Shown here: piece by piece, positions 30,137 through 32,514 of the stretch
Position numbering within the stretch: position 1 is the stretch's first letter
How the letters are laid out: each line of letters begins with the position of its first letter
DNA from: a virus
Virus record (IMG/VR): IMGVR_UViG_3300042401_001018
Location: 1 to 32,514 of that record
Direction: 5' to 3' (one strand)
DNA: 32,514 nt
Program-made: the position numbers and the translations under genes
Notes under the pieces: generated by a model
The model's input: the letters and a program-made list of their open reading frames with translations, nothing else
Databases searched by the model: none
What the model was told of the DNA's origin: nothing

Positions 30137-30592
30137 ATGAAACTAAACCCAAAGCGTTTCGAACGTAATTGGATCACCGAACCCGGCGAGTACGAAGTGA
30201 CTGTCACCAAGGCAGAATTCGGCCTCACCAGCAAAGGCGATCACAAGGCCACGATCGAATTCGCCACTGACGATAACAAATCCGGTCGCGAGATGCTCAC
30301 CAGCGTCGAGCACCCGCAGTACGGCAACATCAACCTCGAACAGTACATCTGCTCGTGGATGAAGGAAGGCGAGAAGATCATCTACAAGGACAACGGAGCC
30401 GTTCGCGAGATCGTGCTCTCCGGAGAATCCGAGATCAACACGCAGAACGCGGCCACCTTCCGGGCCATCATCGAACACGGCATCAACAAGCGAATCAAGG
30501 TTACGTTGAAGCACCGCGAGTACGTGAAAGATGGCGTACCGAAGAAGATCCTCGCTGTGAGCCGTTGGAGCAAGAGCGATAACCCGTACTAA
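30137..30592 (+). CDS. Single-stranded DNA-binding-like protein (DUF669-like)
   Basis: The protein has 151 residues, a beta-rich OB-like first half (WITEPGEYEVTVTKAEFGLTSKGDHKATIEFATDD) followed by helical and basic sections. This 'PGxYxVxVxKAE' start and position between nuclease and helicase match phage DUF669/SSB-like proteins. An acidic C-terminal tail is not seen; it ends SKSDNPY. The leader includes an A-run (agaaaaaaaaaagaac). Confidence 0.6.
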   Translation: MKLNPKRFERNWITEPGEYEVTVTKAEFGLTSKGDHKATIEFATDDNKSGREMLTSVEHPQYGNINLEQYICSWMKEGEKIIYKDNGAVREIVLSGESEINTQNAATFRAIIEHGINKRIKVTLKHREYVKDGVPKKILAVSRWSKSDNPY

Positions 30593-30615
30593 AACAAGTG
30601 GCCGTCACGACCGAC

Positions 30616-32070
30616 ATGATCCTCCGGGATTACCAAACCGATGCAGTGAACTCGATCGTGGCGGCTCTTTCTTTAAACATCAACCCGTTGCTGGTCGCAC
30701 CGACCGGATCCGGGAAGACAGTAATGGCTTCCGCAGTAGCCAAACAAACAAATCTGCGGACCCTTTTCCTCGCCCACCGGCGAGAACTTATCAAGCAAGC
30801 CGAGGAAACATTTTCCCGGTACAACATCGATGCGGACTTCGACACAGTGCAGTCGGAGCCTTATGAACATGACGGACTGATCATCTTTGACGAAGCCCAC
30901 CACGCGGTCGCCGCGACATGGGATAAATGGAAACAGATGAATCCGGAATCACAAATGCTCGCAATCACTGCGACACCCGACCGGCTCGATCGCCGCAGAT
31001 TGGAAGACTCCGGCTTCGTCACTGTTAACGAGATCCACATCGCAGATCTTATCAAACGCGGACACCTTTCCGGGATCCGCAACATCACCCTCAACCTTGA
31101 ACTAAATCCGGGCGATGAGGACATGACCGACGAAGTGCTGTCGGAATTGGCCGACAAGATCGCAGAGGCCATCCGGTCGCATTCCCGGAGAGCAACAATC
31201 GCATTCCTGCCTCTCATCAAGACATCGCAAAGGTTTGCTCAAATGATGCGACAAAGAGGAATCCGGGCCGGTCACGCGGACGGCACTGACACGATCGACA
31301 TCGAGAGGTACAAATCCGGCGAGATCGAAATGATCTGCAATTCATCGCTACTGACAGAAGGATTCGATGCACCAAAAACAGATTGCGTCATTCTTCTCCG
31401 GCCTACCGAATCGCGTGCCCTTTATTCGCAGATGATCGGCAGAGGACTGCGGACCTGTGAAGGAAAAGATTACTGCATCGCCATCGATCCGCTATGGCAG
31501 TCGAACAAACATTCGCTCGCCACCCCGGAATCAATTTTTGGATCAGACGAACAAATACTAGCGGAGGCCCGCAAGGACAAGAAGCCCGGAACGTTAGAAG
31601 ATCCTACCCAGAAACTCGCAGAGGCAGTGGCCCGCCGCGAAGCGGATCTTGCGAGAAGGATTGCCGAGGCGGAACTACTCCGGCAAGAAAAACAAGCGAG
31701 GATCGAGAACCGACAAGAACAAATACGGCAGATCGAAAGAAAGAAAGCCCGCAAGAAACTCGCAGGGAGAAACATCCTTTCGATGGTCGGCCTTTTTCAT
31801 TACCCGGCTCCCGGAAGACCATCCGACAAAGATTGCGAGATGCTTGATCGGCTCGGCTTCGACAGCGATGAATGCGGAGGCGGAAACCAAGCGACCGAAA
31901 TTGCCACCGACCTTCTTGATCGAAAAGCCAATCGACTTGCAAGCCTTCCTCAAATTAGAGCGATGCATCGCCTCCGGTGCAACTTCACCGCCCACACGAC
32001 AGTCGCAGAAGCATCCGCACTTCTTGATTCAGAGATCAAGCGAAGGCAACGATTCCGATACCGCCGATAA
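30616..32070 (+). CDS. SF2 (DEAD/DEAH-type) DNA helicase
   Basis: The protein has 484 residues from the ATG at 30616. Motif I APTGSGKT (res 28-35), motif Ia FLAHRRELIKQ, motif II DEAH (res 92-95), motif III-like AITATP, and the C-terminal motifs IV-VI (LLTEGFDAP; QMIGRGLRTCEGK) define an SF2 helicase resembling phage DEAD/DEAH and restriction-type helicases. The C-terminal third is a charged helical and coiled extension (from ~residue 320) rich in Glu/Arg/Lys, probably interaction-related. An in-frame GTG at 30598 would add six residues. It unwinds DNA during replication or recombination. Confidence 0.85.
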   Translation: MILRDYQTDAVNSIVAALSLNINPLLVAPTGSGKTVMASAVAKQTNLRTLFLAHRRELIKQAEETFSRYNIDADFDTVQSEPYEHDGLIIFDEAHHAVAATWDKWKQMNPESQMLAITATPDRLDRRRLEDSGFVTVNEIHIADLIKRGHLSGIRNITLNLELNPGDEDMTDEVLSELADKIAEAIRSHSRRATIAFLPLIKTSQRFAQMMRQRGIRAGHADGTDTIDIERYKSGEIEMICNSSLLTEGFDAPKTDCVILLRPTESRALYSQMIGRGLRTCEGKDYCIAIDPLWQSNKHSLATPESIFGSDEQILAEARKDKKPGTLEDPTQKLAEAVARREADLARRIAEAELLRQEKQARIENRQEQIRQIERKKARKKLAGRNILSMVGLFHYPAPGRPSDKDCEMLDRLGFDSDECGGGNQATEIATDLLDRKANRLASLPQIRAMHRLRCNFTAHTTVAEASALLDSEIKRRQRFRYRR

Positions 32071-32089
32071 ACTTTCCACCCACACAACA
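32071..32089 (+). promoter_or_regulatory. C/A-rich translation leader (example)
   Basis: actttccacccacacaaca directly before the ATG at 32090: same form as the leaders upstream, free of G. Confidence 0.6.
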
Positions 32090-32362
32090 ATGCAAAAACC
32101 CACACCAACGGAGATCATTAACAAGATCTCCAAAAACATCCACGAGGCTGGATTCTACACGCCGAACTTTCTACCTATTGCCCGCCAATTGAACGCGGAC
32201 ATCCGGGATTTGAAAGAACTCGCCCAACGCACAGAGATGGCCGAAGGCATGTGCGAGGACATGTACCTTTACCTTACCCATCTTGAAAAAGATCCGACAT
32301 TGATCGATAAGGCTCACATTCAAACCTTGTGCTGTGCCTACCGAGCATTCTTTCTCAAATGA
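32090..32362 (+). CDS. Hypothetical protein
   Basis: The protein has 90 residues, helical with acidic Met-rich middle (ELAQRTEMAEGMCEDMYLYLTHLEKD) and a C-terminal pair of Cys (TLCCAYRAF). It follows the helicase and overlaps the next start by 4 nt. No family is recognised. Confidence 0.6.
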   Translation: MQKPTPTEIINKISKNIHEAGFYTPNFLPIARQLNADIRDLKELAQRTEMAEGMCEDMYLYLTHLEKDPTLIDKAHIQTLCCAYRAFFLK

Positions 32363-32514
32363 AATACAGCGTTTGGAAAAATGATCAGACCGAAGCGTGC
32401 TACATCGCCGTTGATGTATCTAACCCTCTCCGGCCAGAATTGATCTGCACTCCTTATGGAAGATTCATTCCATTGGATGATGCCGAAGCAGAAATGATCG
32501 TGACGATGCTGAAT
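32359..32514 (+). CDS. Hypothetical protein (partial, cut by the window end)
   Basis: The first 52 codons are seen, starting at the ATG of ATGA at 32359. The peptide begins MKYSVWKNDQTEACYIAVDV and has a beta-rich look with a possible small alpha/beta fold. The rest lies outside the window, so no family can be given. Confidence 0.5.
   Translation, partial: MKYSVWKNDQTEACYIAVDVSNPLRPELICTPYGRFIPLDDAEAEMIVTMLN

Noticed and set aside
18937-32089. C/A leaders as a CRISPR or direct-repeat array
   Set aside because: Leaders vary in length and sequence, have no constant spacers and always end at a start codon.
1-32514. tRNA genes, integrase or attachment sites
   Set aside because: No cloverleaf-like sequence, integrase motif or repeat pair consistent with att sites was seen.

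Overview
The window is part of the genome of a tailed double-stranded DNA bacteriophage (or a prophage carrying a lambda-like head module). All supported genes are on the + strand and tightly packed, with many ATGA-type stop/start overlaps. The head genes follow the lambda order: small terminase, GpA-type large terminase, small gpW-position connector, GpB-type portal, S49 protease, scaffold-like coiled coil, coat protein. A tape-measure-like gene and no visible sheath, baseplate wedge or podovirus-type genes suggest a siphovirus. The host cannot be named from the sequence. A lipoprotein-like gene, a Sec signal peptide on the lysin and the near absence of Shine-Dalgarno sequences suggest a diderm host with SD-independent initiation.

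Layout. Positions 1-1514: end of an upstream gene, a ParB-fold protein and a GT-A glycosyltransferase of the TET-associated (TAGT) type, which together suggest virion DNA base hypermodification. Positions 1518-8392: DNA packaging and head genes, ending with a rho-independent terminator after the coat gene. Positions 8470-17159: connectors, tail terminator, tail tube candidate, tail chaperone candidate, tape measure, tail-tip proteins of unknown family and a large fibre protein. Positions 17156-18822: a membrane-protein lysis cassette (41-aa membrane peptide, lipoprotein-like multi-span protein, LydA-like holin, bitopic protein). Positions 18956-27207: about 26 small genes, mostly without recognisable families, in three blocks that each start behind a promoter-like region. 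Positions 27140-32514: secreted lytic transglycosylase, RuvC-like resolvase, RecT-like annealase, RecE-like exonuclease, SSB-like protein and SF2 helicase, forming a recombination-dependent replication module.

Four sequence-level signals stand out. (1) A motif GTTRAC-N4-GGCT recurs in the gaps of the structural half, just upstream of start codons. (2) More than 20 genes of the other half have a C/A-only leader of the type YTTCACC...ACCAACATG in place of a Shine-Dalgarno. (3) AGCT and GCGC appear to be completely absent from 32.5 kb, while CCGG and GATC are about 3-4 times more frequent than expected. (4) The control regions near 21.9-22.1 kb and 24.45-24.6 kb share several blocks, as if duplicated.

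Working together: glycosylated or otherwise modified DNA would escape host nucleases, the RecE/RecT/SSB/helicase/RuvC set would replicate and concatenate it, the terminase would package it, and the holin plus exported transglycosylase would lyse the cell. No integrase, repressor, DNA polymerase, tRNA or CRISPR array was seen.
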